This document shows, piece after piece, positions 19,224 through 27,498 of a DNA stretch of 64,000 nucleotides (position 1 is its first letter; each line of letters opens with the position of its first letter). The stretch is taken from assembly GCF_914271435.1 (NCBI RefSeq), contig NZ_CAJZAI010000001.1, positions 372,001 to 436,000 on the forward strand. The letters run 5' to 3'. The translations under genes and the position numbers were made by a program. The notes below the pieces were generated by a model. It saw nothing but the letters and a program-made list of their open reading frames with translations, searched no databases and was not told the origin of the DNA. The DNA comes from Cupriavidus laharis. Lineage in GTDB: Bacteria; Pseudomonadota; Gammaproteobacteria; Burkholderiales; Burkholderiaceae.

Positions 19224-19723
19224 GACGCCGCCGGCAACCAGTGACGAGATGCCGCTCGTCGGCAGCGCATATGTCCGCGTAAGTGGCGCCGCGCGAGCCT
19301 TCCCACAAGCAGTGCCTGCAAGCACTGCAACACGCACCAAAGCGCACCGCCCAGCTTCCAATGAGGCAGCGCCATCGGTCATCGCTCTAGGCGAGCCGGT
19401 CATGCCTGGTCTGGCGCCTGGCCAGCGCTAGACCAGTTTTTCCGGCATGGCATTCGAAGGCTCCATCCCGGCGCAGCTCTACATCCCCGCAGGGGAGGGC
19501 AATCCCGCACACTCCCAGGCGCGTTGCCAAACCGCCAGCCGCAAACCCAGGTGGCGCTGCGCAGCAGATTGACATGCCCCCGCGAAGAGTCCCGAACTGG
19601 GATAGCCGGGTCGTTGCCTGCGAAGCGCTTCTCCTTTCCGTCCGGGCGATGGAAGACTGCCATGGCGACCAAGCTGGACATCGGGTTCTACCAGGATGGG
19701 CGGGATGCGCGATGGCGGATTGA
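19224..19723 (+). repeat. Large repeat R1, copy B, ending in a brxL tail
   Basis: Matches copy A (14820-15301) along its length, with an extra ~20 bp near 19300. Same orientation and the same junction to the brxL tail (GGAAGACTGCC then ATGGCGACC). Confidence 0.75.
19662..19723 (+). repeat. Copy of the brxL 3' end (10-bp deletion)
   Basis: Keeps the GGTTCTACC bases missing from the 15236 copy but lacks about 10 bp (TGCTGAAGGC) before GATGGCGGATTGA, which shifts the frame. The two extra copies therefore decayed independently from a full-length tail. Confidence 0.85.
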
Positions 19724-19734
19724 GACGACTTGAG

Positions 19735-19940
19735 ACAATGTATCCGTATTGTTTGCGGCAGGGCTGCAGAATCCTTGCCGCTATGCGTCGATGTCGCGGA
19801 GCGGGGCGGCGTATGCGGCGAGAGCAATTTTCAGTTGCGGCAGCAATACCTCTCACAATACTGTGCGAAGGGTGCTCCCTGACAGGCAAAGGGCTAGGAA
19901 GTGAGGCAATTGAAAGTGAAAGTCCGTCGCTGCTACGGAT
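19735..19940 (+). repeat. Interspersed repeat R2, copy 5
   Basis: Same order as copy 3: ATGTATCCGTATTGTTTGCG, CAGAATCCTTGCCGCTATGC and the core AATACCTCTCACAATACTGT at 19844-19867. A CCGTCGCTGCTACGGATGAG tract follows, matching the one near 15495. Confidence 0.7.
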
Positions 19941-20025
19941 GAGCGTTTGAGACTTTAGGAAGGCCGCCCGCGTCGACGCCGTTCAGGCTCATCAGACGCC
20001 GCACGTGCGTCTTGCTGCCGGGAGC

Positions 20026-20128
20026 TCACGTGCGCGAGTCCTCGGCCATGCGAAGGGGGCCAGAGGCGCCTTTGAGCTTGGCGTAGATAGGCCGAATCAG
20101 CGTAAGCAGTTGGGCGTCGGTGCGCCGC
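20026..20128 (-). pseudogene. Possible scrap of an IS3-family transposase (OrfB)
   Basis: On the minus strand this reads RRTDAQLLTLIRPIYAKLKG followed by ASGPLRMAEDSRT. The spacing resembles the start of IS3-type OrfB (D..L...I..I then YGS-RM...L). Only ~33 residues are readable and key residues differ, so the call is weak. Confidence 0.25.
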
Positions 20129-20276
20129 TTGCACTTAGCTGTTGCCGCCGCGTTTCTGGGAGCGGTACGGCTTCCTGCCCCGTATAGCCGGCCGAAGTTG
20201 ACATCCGGGCGAGCTTCTGAGACCGTCCAAATTAAACGGTCAGATTCACAGCCTGGGGACAGCAGGAGTACACGCG

Positions 20277-21050
20277 ATGGATAATCCCGAGCCGACTGCC
20301 GCGGTGACCCGGCCGCAAACACGGGCGGAAGTAGTAGAGAAGCTCTGCGCCGTTGTTCAGGAGGTCCGTCAGGGAAACTTGGATGAGCTGTTGGCCCGTG
20401 TTAAGGCTCGGAACATTGAGCATTTCGTACATTTCACCCGCGCTTCCAATCTGCCCTCAATCCTGGAGCATGGGCTGATTCCTTGGCTACATCCGAAGGC
20501 AAAAAGCCTGCCCATCCCCATTCAGGGAACGGATTTCCAACGTCGGGACGGCCTATATGAGGCGAGTTGCCTCAGTGTGACGACGCCAAACAGCTCGATG
20601 TTCGATTCCAAACGCAAATGGGAGAGCTCAGGCTGGGCAGTGCTTGGTTTCCACGCCGAGGCAGTTATCAGGAAACCTACCTTGTTCCTGCAAGAGAATG
20701 CGGCGAAGGGAATGGGCATCGGACTTGGGGAGAGAAACTTTCGTAATCTGGCATCAGTGAGCGCATTCGACAGCATGTTCATTGGTGAGAAGGCTGTTCG
20801 GATTCCCTGGAACTTGGCACCGAATCAACCCACCTTTATTCAGTCTGAAGTAATGGTTTTGGACGTCATCGAGCCAGAAGCCCTTGCGTTTGTGGCGCTT
20901 GGTGAGGAGATGGACATAGCGCAACGGCAAACCCTTGAAGCCTCACTACCCGCCGGCGTCAGCACAGTACCTGTCGAGAGCGAACATCACCGTAGCCTCT
21001 TCAGAGGGCGGCCGGACGTACAGAGACTTCGCGATGCGCTCTCCAAATGA
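20277..21050 (+). CDS. darT: DarT-like ADP-ribosyltransferase (orphan toxin)
   Basis: 257 aa. HFTRASNLPSILEHGLIP (about residues 52-69) is the typical entry motif of DarT/DUF4433 DNA ADP-ribosyltransferases. SCLSVTTPNSSMF and the later QSEVMV (candidate catalytic Glu about 189) fit the same family, whose members modify thymidine in single-stranded DNA using NAD+. ATG 20277 has AGGAG upstream. DarT is normally paired with the macrodomain antitoxin DarG; neither neighbour has a macrodomain, so this is an orphan here, or the downstream 21654 gene neutralises it in another way. The N-terminal ~45 residues are helical and not typical DarT. Confidence 0.72.
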   Translation: MDNPEPTAAVTRPQTRAEVVEKLCAVVQEVRQGNLDELLARVKARNIEHFVHFTRASNLPSILEHGLIPWLHPKAKSLPIPIQGTDFQRRDGLYEASCLSVTTPNSSMFDSKRKWESSGWAVLGFHAEAVIRKPTLFLQENAAKGMGIGLGERNFRNLASVSAFDSMFIGEKAVRIPWNLAPNQPTFIQSEVMVLDVIEPEALAFVALGEEMDIAQRQTLEASLPAGVSTVPVESEHHRSLFRGRPDVQRLRDALSK

Positions 21051-21653
21051 GCGCCAGAGAATCAACTTCTTCGCGCATTCAGGTACCTCATCGAGCTGAG
21101 TTTCTCTAAAGTCTTCCCAGGCCCCACAGGGCGACCTTGCCCTGCTCCTCTCCGCCATTTACATGCTCCGCCCGGGCCCGACCGGCTTCGGCAGTGTGAA
21201 TGGCGCGGCGACTAGCCGTTGGTGCTCATGCAGATTGATGGTGGCGCGCGCATGCTCTCTATGTATTACGAATATCCCGTGAAGCCTGTGCCGCGGTTCT
21301 CGCGTAGCCTGAACCTGTGGATGAGGGGGTGTCAACGGATTAGCCCATTAGACGGATTCGCCGCAAGCCCTGCGCATAGATTGCCGAATCGTCGTAGCAA
21401 CATTACCGATGGACCATCGCCGCCACGCGGCGGTTGTCGCGAAGCAAAAGGGGGCTATCGCTCCCAGCACGATTCATTTTCCCCGCACCACACCTCTCAC
21501 AATTCCGCGTGGAGGATGAGCTTGCCGAAGGGCAATGCTACGAGGGAGCCCAAAGTGCAAAGTACAGATGTCCGCGCGCGAGTAAGCGCAGTTAGGCCAA
21601 CTTTGGTAAGCTAGCCTATGAGTTTTACTTATAAGAGATAAGAGGGTTAGCTT
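21051..21653. other. Intergenic stretch with one R3 repeat
   Basis: No supportable gene. An R3-like repeat lies at 21400-21520. The last ~60 bp before 21654 are AT-rich (TTTTACTTATAAGAGATAAG) and probably hold the promoter of the 21654 gene. Confidence 0.5.
21400..21520 (+). repeat. Interspersed repeat R3, copy 1
   Basis: CGCCGCCACGCGGCGGTTGT hairpin-like start, then the core CCACACCTCTCACAATTCCG at 21487-21511. It shares the order of landmarks with 22353-22460 and 23457-23566 but is more diverged. Confidence 0.6.
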
Positions 21654-22352
21654 ATGGCAGTCGGTGCGTGTATGACGCTTAGCGCCTATGCAGAGACAAT
21701 GCTACAGGTGTTTGATGAATCAAGTTTGAAGACAGATGCTGGAGTGCAGGCTGTGATGACGTATCTGCTTGCGTATCCTGGCCAGACAATCGGCGACCTG
21801 GCCAGTGCTACGGGTTTCGATGAAACGCGGATGCAAGACTACTTATCAGCACTGGGGGACCTAGTGGAACTGAGAGGTGCTACGTGGTCTGCGTCTGCCC
21901 GGGGGCGCTCTGCAATCGAACATTTAATGGCCGTTGGCACCGGCCGCGCGAAGGGGGCTCGGCCGTCGAGTACGGTAGGGCTGACTGCGGCAGAAGCGAA
22001 GCGCTGGGAAGAAGTTAAGCGCATCGTCATGGATACGCCGGTGGACTCATCGTCAGAGACGCTGCGGGAGCAGTATGAACATTGGTTCCGCTTTGCAGAG
22101 AGCAATCCGCCGAAGACGGTAGCAGAGGTTGACGCCGTCTATACGCGCCCCAAACCAGGAGAGGCGGAGGCCCATTGCACTTTTGGCAACCAAGGCTCCA
22201 TGGGAATAACAATACATCGTCCGGGAACGCAGCCTGTGGTTGATTTCGGCTCGCTGCTACGTCATTTTCGGCAAACAGACGATGACAGCCTGGTCGATTC
22301 CGATGGGTCGCTCATTGAAAAAGCACTTGGCCTAGGCCTGACGTTCTGGTGA
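21654..22352 (+). CDS. Hypothetical protein with winged-helix-like N-terminus
   Basis: 232 aa. Residues about 25-85 (VMTYLLAYPGQTIGDLASAT, then RMQDYLSALGDLVEL) look like a winged helix-turn-helix. The rest has no recognised domain (residues about 105-232, with YEHWFRFAESNPPKTVAEV). The ATG follows AGAGGG. It is 600 bp downstream of the DarT-like gene; a DNA-binding regulator or antitoxin role is only a guess. The gene is followed directly by an R3 repeat. Confidence 0.62.
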   Translation: MAVGACMTLSAYAETMLQVFDESSLKTDAGVQAVMTYLLAYPGQTIGDLASATGFDETRMQDYLSALGDLVELRGATWSASARGRSAIEHLMAVGTGRAKGARPSSTVGLTAAEAKRWEEVKRIVMDTPVDSSSETLREQYEHWFRFAESNPPKTVAEVDAVYTRPKPGEAEAHCTFGNQGSMGITIHRPGTQPVVDFGSLLRHFRQTDDDSLVDSDGSLIEKALGLGLTFW

Positions 22353-22460
22353 CGCCGCCATGCGGCGAAGTTCGTGAAGCGGCGGGGGTAGCCGCCCCCG
22401 GCCCGATTCGTTTATGCGGCGCCACACCTCTCGCAATTGTGTGGTGCGAGATTCCGGGGC
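22353..22460 (+). repeat. Interspersed repeat R3, copy 2
   Basis: Begins CGCCGCCATGCGGCGAAGTT right after the stop of the 21654 gene, has a GGCGGGGGTAGCCGCCCCC hairpin, and the core CCACACCTCTCGCAATTGTG at 22421-22446. It may serve as a terminator-like structure. Confidence 0.75.
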
Positions 22461-22724
22461 GGCAGGCCAGGAAAACGAGCTACCAAACGTATGGCACAGA
22501 GGATTGCCGTGCCGGCAAAAGGACTTTTTGCGCCAAGCAGAAACTATGTCAGACCCGAATCGGGCGCCGGAGGGAACTTCACCCAAAACTGACATGTGTC
22601 GTGGACACAATTTGGATTTAGGCCTACGACGTGGCGGTCATCCGCTACAAAGACAGCAAGTTGCTACACACCGTTATGCTGCAGCACAATTGAAAATTCA
22701 GCAGAACAGGCTGCAATAATTTCC

Positions 22725-23399
22725 ATGAAACCAAAAAATCCATTCACGCTCGTCGGCGGTACTGGTTTTTCCACGAAGAGCGCCAATACCTATACTGCCA
22801 CAACAAAGCCACGCCATTTTCTTGGGTATTCTGGGAGGGCGTCACTGGGAACCCTTGACCCAGATTGGTTGGGCACTGTAAAGGTGGGCAGAACTCTCTT
22901 TGACGCTCAGATATATGCGCCGCCGCCAGAAGTAATTCCCCACAAGGGCCGCAGGCCTGGACGTAGAACCCGGGGCGCCATAAAAATCACATCAGCAGAG
23001 AAAGAGTTGGTCGTCAAATACGCTCCAGCACTGATTCGAATAATCTGGCACTCCCCTATAGCTGGCACGGACAAGGGCGACCCAGATACTGTAGGCGAGC
23101 TGTTGGTCGAACTCGAAAAACGTCACATGGGGTTGCTTGCGGTGACGTTAAGTACCCCAGTCGAAGAGCAGTCCAAAGTCCTTGAGGATGAGAAAGCTGT
23201 CATAGAGCGCTATGAAGCAATTGCTCGCAGTCACGCGTTGCATCCTCTAGGCGGATGTAGAGCACGGCTTACGGACCCGCATGGCCTAGAAGTGCTCGCA
23301 CGTTGGCCCCATCTCGAAAAATTCTCTCAGTTGTTCTCGCTGCACAACTATTGGGAGGTGATGCCGCCAGAGTTGATTGCTGAGTCACTGTGTAGTTGA
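22725..23399 (+). CDS. Hypothetical protein (224 aa)
   Basis: Start taken at ATG 22725 (MKPKNPFTLVGGTGFSTKSA); the frame runs further upstream but without coding character. No known domain is recognised. Features seen: a basic stretch PHKGRRPGRRTRGAIKIT (about residues 67-84), and a helical centre with VGELLVELEKRHMGLLAV. The ribosome site is weak. It is bracketed by two R3 repeats (22353 and 23457), as if it were a cassette between them. It is real by length and codon bias rather than by homology. Confidence 0.55.
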   Translation: MKPKNPFTLVGGTGFSTKSANTYTATTKPRHFLGYSGRASLGTLDPDWLGTVKVGRTLFDAQIYAPPPEVIPHKGRRPGRRTRGAIKITSAEKELVVKYAPALIRIIWHSPIAGTDKGDPDTVGELLVELEKRHMGLLAVTLSTPVEEQSKVLEDEKAVIERYEAIARSHALHPLGGCRARLTDPHGLEVLARWPHLEKFSQLFSLHNYWEVMPPELIAESLCS

Positions 23400-23456
23400 C
23401 CACAATTCCGCCTTTAGCCTACCGAATGGTTACCGACTCATTGCTGAACTCCACCA

Positions 23457-23566
23457 GCCGCCACGCGGCGAAGTTAGCGAAGCGGCGGGGGTATCCGCCC
23501 CCAGCTCGATTCATTTATGCGGCGCCACACCTCTCACAATAGTGTGTGGTACGAGATTCCGGGACG
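23457..23566 (+). repeat. Interspersed repeat R3, copy 3
   Basis: Almost the same as 22353-22460: CCGCCACGCGGCGAAGTTAG, GGCGGGGGTATCCGCCCCC hairpin, TTTATGCGGCGCCACACC, and the core CCACACCTCTCACAATAGTG at 23523-23550. Confidence 0.78.
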
Positions 23567-24109
23567 TCAGCCTCCCCGTTCAGGGTGGCTCCCGAGCCGG
23601 GATTGCCGAAGCCCCCTTGCTGGCACGGCGCTGCACAACAGGCAAGTCACCTACCAAGCTGCTCGACGCAAGGCGGGAGTGTTGCTCAAGTGAGCGCCGC
23701 CGTGGCTCTGCGCGTGCTGCTGCCTGAGCGCCATCCCAGGCGCCCCACGAATGCGAAGCGAGACCAGCGCCAGATGCCACTTGAGAGCGCTGCACCAGGC
23801 TGCCATGGGGTCGCAACGCGATGCTCCTGTGTAGGCTGCAGCTCAGCGCCAGCCTGCAGCCTGCGGTGCGCTCGCCGGCTCAGCTTCCATACCGGCGTCT
23901 CTCCAGGTGACTTCCGAGATGACATTTCGGATTCTCGCCAGCCGACTCGCGAGCCGCCTTCCTTTGCGCCACGCCGGTGTGCATGCTGCCGTACCGGCAT
24001 AGCCTGGACATGTCCGCTTGCGAAGTGCTGACCGGCAACAGCTCTGGGCGCTCCACCAGCGGCTCCAGCGCGCGCGACGCTATCCATCCCCCAGCCCTTC
24101 GGGGTTGCG

Positions 24110-24540
24110 TCTGCGGCGCCGGCAGCCAGGGACGAGCTACCGCTAGCCGGCAGTGAACATGTCCGCCTTAGGGGCTCCGCGCGAGCTTCCAGCAGGCAGC
24201 GCCAGCCCGCCCGGCGGCCACCATCAAAGCACTGCGCGCGCCTCCCACAAGCAACGCTGTTGGTCGCCATACCTGCACCGCTCTACCCGAGTCGGTCATG
24301 CCTGGCCTGAGCCCGGCCCACGCGACACCAGCCTTGCCCAGCATGGCATTCGAAGGCTGCTCTCCGGCGCGGCTCCATACCCCCGAAGGGGAGGTAATCC
24401 CGCACACTCCTAGGCGCATCGCGAAACCTCCGGCCGCAAACCCATGTGGCGCTGCGCCAGCAGATAGGCATGCTCCCGCGAAGGGCCCGAACCGGGATGG
24501 CCGGGGCACTGCCTGCGAAGCGCTCCTTCTCCCGGTCATA
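24110..24540 (+). repeat. Large repeat R1, copy C (no brxL tail)
   Basis: Diverged copy of R1 with landmarks GTCGGTCATGCCTGGCCTGA, CAGCATGGCATTCGAAGGCT, AATCCCGCACACTCCTAGGC and CATGCTCCCGCGAAGGGCCC. It breaks off near GCGAAGCGCTCCTTCTCC, before the brxL tail found in copies A and B. Confidence 0.7.
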
Positions 24541-24886
24541 CTCCGGGGCGCACACTAGGCCGGCACACCTGCGGGAAGCCATGGCAGCGGGCGTGGCGCA
24601 GCGCCCGCGAGCCGCGGGAGGTGCTTGCAGGGGAGAGGGTTCGGGGACGCAATGCGGTCTGGCTTGTCCGATTGGGTGCGTTACGCAGGAGTGGCGAAGG
24701 GCTCAGAATTGGGTAGGGTGTCCGGGCTCTCCGACGTTAGAGAATAGTCATGCAGGGTGTCACGGCTCTCCGACGTCTCACCGGTACATCACTGTGGGCC
24801 ATCCTGCTTTACTGATATTTATCATCAGCCAGCGCTATACATTGTTAGGCGCATTGTGCGAATCAGTCGACGTGAAGGAACAAGTC

Positions 24887-25081
24887 ATGAGCCAGAAACC
24901 CTGCAGCCCTTGCATTGAAACGTCCCGGGACGAGGAAATAGAGTTCGAGGCAACTATCGAAGACTACCTCGGCGACTATGACGAACAGTTTGAGCAGCAA
25001 ACTCCGGCCCAGTGCCCGCGGGCGAGTCGCTCGCCTGGGCATGCCGGCGAACACGTCCCAGTCGCGCTAGTCCTGCACTGA
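24887..25081 (+). CDS. Small acidic hypothetical protein (64 aa)
   Basis: ATG 24887 is preceded by GAAGGAA at a good distance. The product (MSQKPCSPCIETSRDEEIEF...) has a CxxC near the N-terminus and a strongly acidic centre (DYLGDYDEQFEQQ). No family is recognised. A clear intrinsic terminator follows within 30 bp, which supports a real, separately transcribed gene. Confidence 0.6.
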   Translation: MSQKPCSPCIETSRDEEIEFEATIEDYLGDYDEQFEQQTPAQCPRASRSPGHAGEHVPVALVLH

Positions 25082-25107
25082 CCGATTTTCCTCTCGGTGG
25101 TACTGTT

Positions 25108-25135
25108 GGGCCCCTACGTGGGGCCCTCTTTTTTG
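25108..25135 (+). terminator. Rho-independent terminator
   Basis: GGGCCCC-TACGT-GGGGCCC stem-loop (25108-25126) followed by TCTTTTTT. It ends the 24887 transcript. Confidence 0.85.
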
Positions 25136-25149
25136 CCTGCGCCAGGTGT

Positions 25150-25902
25150 TCAGGTTTGGGCTTGCAGATGGTTGAAGTGCCGAGCTTTGTCTATAACTTG
25201 CTCGATTTCGAGCTGTCGCACGAAGTTGGGTCGGCCGATGCCGAACTGTTCCACGCCCGCAGCATCGCACATGATGCGCGCAGCCTCGACCGCTTCGGGG
25301 TAAGGCATCAGACGGTGAGTCTGCAGCAGCAGATTGCCCGGTACCTGAGCCATCAATCGCGCCCACCAGAGGTCAGGTAAGCTGAGCCATTGCTCGCCAT
25401 CCGTCAAGCTCGCGTTCTCGTCATACACAAGGCCTTCATCGCTTGCCTTGAAGAGCGCGATAACTCCAATTACTCCGCCCGGCATCACTGAAACCGCATC
25501 GAGCACAGGCTGCCGGCCAGTCGATGTGAAATTCGAGCCGGGCTTCGCCCACCCGATAAATTCGAGCCCCGGAACCGGCTCGGCAGTTTCGCTGGTGGCC
25601 ACCGGCAAAGCGATGATGCCTTCGGCAAACAGGTCACCTTCAAGTGGGTCCGACCAACTGTGCTGGACCAGGCATGGAACCCCGAAAACCGCCCGCGGGA
25701 AGTGCATCAACAGGTCATGAAGCAGTACCAAGAGGTTGTTGCGAAGCTCGCCGGGGCATCGGGAAATCAGCGTCTCCACATCACCTGGCTGCGCGCTGTT
25801 GAGCCACCGGCGGTAGAGCCGGCACATGGGCGCGAGCCGCCGTTCCTGGATGCCGATACGAAGACTAGCGAGAAGCTGCTGAGACAGGTCGGGATGAAGC
25901 AT
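25150..25902 (-). CDS. Hypothetical protein (250 aa)
   Basis: Start taken at ATG 25902 (MLHPDLSQQLLASLRIGIQE) because AAGGAA lies 8 bp upstream; the open frame runs to 26115 but the added sequence is not protein-like. No recognised domain. Landmarks: a hydrophobic helix NNLLVLLHDLLMHFPRAVFG (about residues 55-75) and GGVIGVIALFKA (about 145-156). It is convergent with the 24887 gene across the terminator and divergent from the 26141 gene, with which it shares a ~240-bp promoter region. It opens the maintenance-like segment of the island. Confidence 0.6.
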   Translation of the reverse strand: MLHPDLSQQLLASLRIGIQERRLAPMCRLYRRWLNSAQPGDVETLISRCPGELRNNLLVLLHDLLMHFPRAVFGVPCLVQHSWSDPLEGDLFAEGIIALPVATSETAEPVPGLEFIGWAKPGSNFTSTGRQPVLDAVSVMPGGVIGVIALFKASDEGLVYDENASLTDGEQWLSLPDLWWARLMAQVPGNLLLQTHRLMPYPEAVEAARIMCDAAGVEQFGIGRPNFVRQLEIEQVIDKARHFNHLQAQT

Positions 25903-26140
25903 TCTTGTTCCTTGATATACCGCCCTCACCAACTCTATCGCAACGCAATTTGTATTGCACTGCATGATGCAACTACTGCGCAAGCGTTCTACATACTTTG
26001 CAGCAAGGTTGCTGCTGGCCCCGTGAATCGGCAACGCCTGTCGAATCCGCCAGGATGCCGCTATACGCCGATGAGAAGAGGTGAATCTCGCTCGGCCTGA
26101 TGCCGGCATTCCCAATGACTCACACTAATCAGGAGCCCCA

Positions 26141-26686
26141 ATGCCCTCAGTTACCGCCCAGAGCGCGGCCAACATTGCCCGCGTGGAGGTGTATTCGCAG
26201 TACCGCGACATGTTGATTCAGTACCTCTTCGTGTCGAAGGCGCAGCGCTATCTGCTGCAGGTCGAGACGCTTGAACTCGTGTCCGACCAGGTCTTGCGTA
26301 GGCAGCTCACAGACCGTCGGCACCACCTGGCCAACCGCCAGGCCAAACTCGATGCAGCATTGGCCGGCCTCATGAGCAACCCGTTAATCGACCATCGCAA
26401 TACCGGCACGCGTTCGACTGGTGCTGGCGGAGGCTGGGCCGCCGGCATTCGGGCGCCAACGTCCAGGCTCGTCGACAGGCAGCCCTCAGCCAATTACGAG
26501 CCAATGCCACCGGTAGTCGAGGCCGTGGATTGTGGGTATGACTTCGGCACGGCTACCGGCGAAGGGGATTGGCTGATTTCATCAACGCCATCGACGAACA
26601 TCAACGGATTGCCCATGGTCGGTGCCGTAGACATTCACGGCAACCCGTATGGCTACACCGCCTTGGACAGCAACAACGGCTTCTGA
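26141..26686 (+). CDS. Hypothetical protein (181 aa)
   Basis: ATG 26141 is preceded by CAGGAG. The N-terminal ~85 residues are helical and charged (YRDMLIQYLFVSKAQRYLLQ...RRQLTDRRHHLANRQAKLD), the C-terminal half is Gly/Pro/Thr-rich and probably disordered. No family is recognised. It is divergent from the 25902 gene and ends at a bidirectional terminator shared with the convergent 27187 gene. Confidence 0.6.
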   Translation: MPSVTAQSAANIARVEVYSQYRDMLIQYLFVSKAQRYLLQVETLELVSDQVLRRQLTDRRHHLANRQAKLDAALAGLMSNPLIDHRNTGTRSTGAGGGWAAGIRAPTSRLVDRQPSANYEPMPPVVEAVDCGYDFGTATGEGDWLISSTPSTNINGLPMVGAVDIHGNPYGYTALDSNNGF

Positions 26687-26703
26687 CCCGGCGGCTGATG
26701 AAA

Positions 26704-26740
26704 AAGGGCTCCACGAGAGATAGGAGCCCTTCGAGTTTTT
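26704..26740. terminator. Bidirectional terminator
   Basis: AAGGGCTCC (26704-26712) pairs with GGAGCCCTT (26723-26731). An A-run on the left and TTTTT on the right let it act for both convergent genes. Confidence 0.8.
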
Positions 26741-26746
26741 GGAAAG

Positions 26747-27187
26747 TCAGTATTCCCCTACAGCAATCAACGCGATTGCAGCCAATTTCACCTTCACCAC
26801 TTGCACGGCCAACGTCGGCATATCGCGATACGTGATGAGCACCGCCTGCTCACCCGTGACCATTTGCAGCAGCTCTTCAACGCGCTGAGCCAGCAGCTTC
26901 AATCGTCGGCGATGCCACCAATGTTCCAACGTCGCCCGCCAACCTACGACCGGTAGTGCCAGCTCAACGGCGAAGCTTCGTTCGATGCCATCCAGCTTCT
27001 GCAACACATCCTGCAGCACTTCAGGGCTGCACGGCTTGACTCGATACACATCCACCCACGCCACTGCAGTCCCGACAGCCACAGCAATGCTGGCGGTCGG
27101 CCGCGATTTGTAGAGCGCGTAACTCGCCTCATTCAACTCCTTCATGAGCCGTTCGTCCTGGGCGCGCTGCGTGTCTTCGTTTGCCAT
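26747..27187 (-). CDS. Hypothetical protein (146 aa)
   Basis: ATG 27187 has AAAGGAAAG upstream. The protein is mainly helical, with a moderately hydrophobic segment TASIAVAVGTAVAWVDVY (about residues 31-48) that could be membrane-associated, then a basic helix HWWHRRRLKLLAQRVEELL (about 90-108). No recognised domain. It is divergent from the sigma-like gene and convergent with the 26141 gene. Confidence 0.58.
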   Translation of the reverse strand: MANEDTQRAQDERLMKELNEASYALYKSRPTASIAVAVGTAVAWVDVYRVKPCSPEVLQDVLQKLDGIERSFAVELALPVVGWRATLEHWWHRRRLKLLAQRVEELLQMVTGEQAVLITYRDMPTLAVQVVKVKLAAIALIAVGEY

Positions 27188-27328
27188 CGTTCTTTCCTTT
27201 CAGAGTGACCGCCCCGCGGGCGTACGCTCTCGTATAGGAAAAGCGCTGCGGATTCTGCTGCGCTGGAGGCGGCGAGCGCGGAAAAACCAGCCAGGGACCA
27301 GGAAGACTCGTACCCCCCAGATGGCGGG

Positions 27329-27358
27329 TTGATATATGCAATCTTTGCGTATAAAAAT
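27329..27358 (+). promoter_or_regulatory. Candidate sigma70-type promoter in divergent region
   Basis: TTGATA (27329-27334) and a TATAAAAAT tract starting at 27350, in an AT-rich patch of the ~310-bp gap between the 27187 and 27499 genes. Spacing is 15-17 bp depending on which hexamer is used. The rest of the gap shows nothing else. Confidence 0.4.
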
Positions 27359-27498
27359 AGTGCCCTTGATGCAATGTTTGCCGTAAGGCAACAGCGCATG
27401 GTCGAGCGCAGACGGGCCCCACCTGTCCGCCATAGGGACCTTTGGCATATCACGCAAGCTTGCGGAGCTGCGTGTGCCCTACCCTATGGAGAATCGAC

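Larger units (their letters stand above)
18399..20276. other. 1.9-kb non-coding stretch made of repeats
   Basis: Holds an R2 copy (18527-18790), unassigned GC-rich sequence with weak similarity to 23580-24100, R1 copy B with a brxL tail (19224-19723), an R2-like copy (19735-19940) and a possible IS3 transposase scrap near 20.03-20.13 kb. No intact gene is supportable. Confidence 0.65.
23400..24886. other. 1.5-kb non-coding stretch with R3 and R1 repeats
   Basis: R3 copy 3 (23457-23566), GC-rich sequence with no supportable gene, R1 copy C (24110-24540), then an imperfect direct repeat of about 22 bp (AGGGTGTC-CGGCTCTCCGACG) at about 24716 and 24754. An AT-rich probable promoter zone with a CTGAT/ATCAG inverted repeat precedes the 24887 gene. 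Confidence 0.6.

Noticed and set aside
21400..23566. Possible CRISPR array from the R3/core repeats
   Set aside because: The repeats are ~110 bp, ~1 kb apart, imperfect and flank genes; there are no regular short spacers or cas genes.
24168..24582. Overlapping minus-strand ORFs in repeat R1 copy C resembling those in copies A and B
   Set aside because: The frames are not conserved between the three R1 copies (different stops and indels), so I treat R1 as non-coding.
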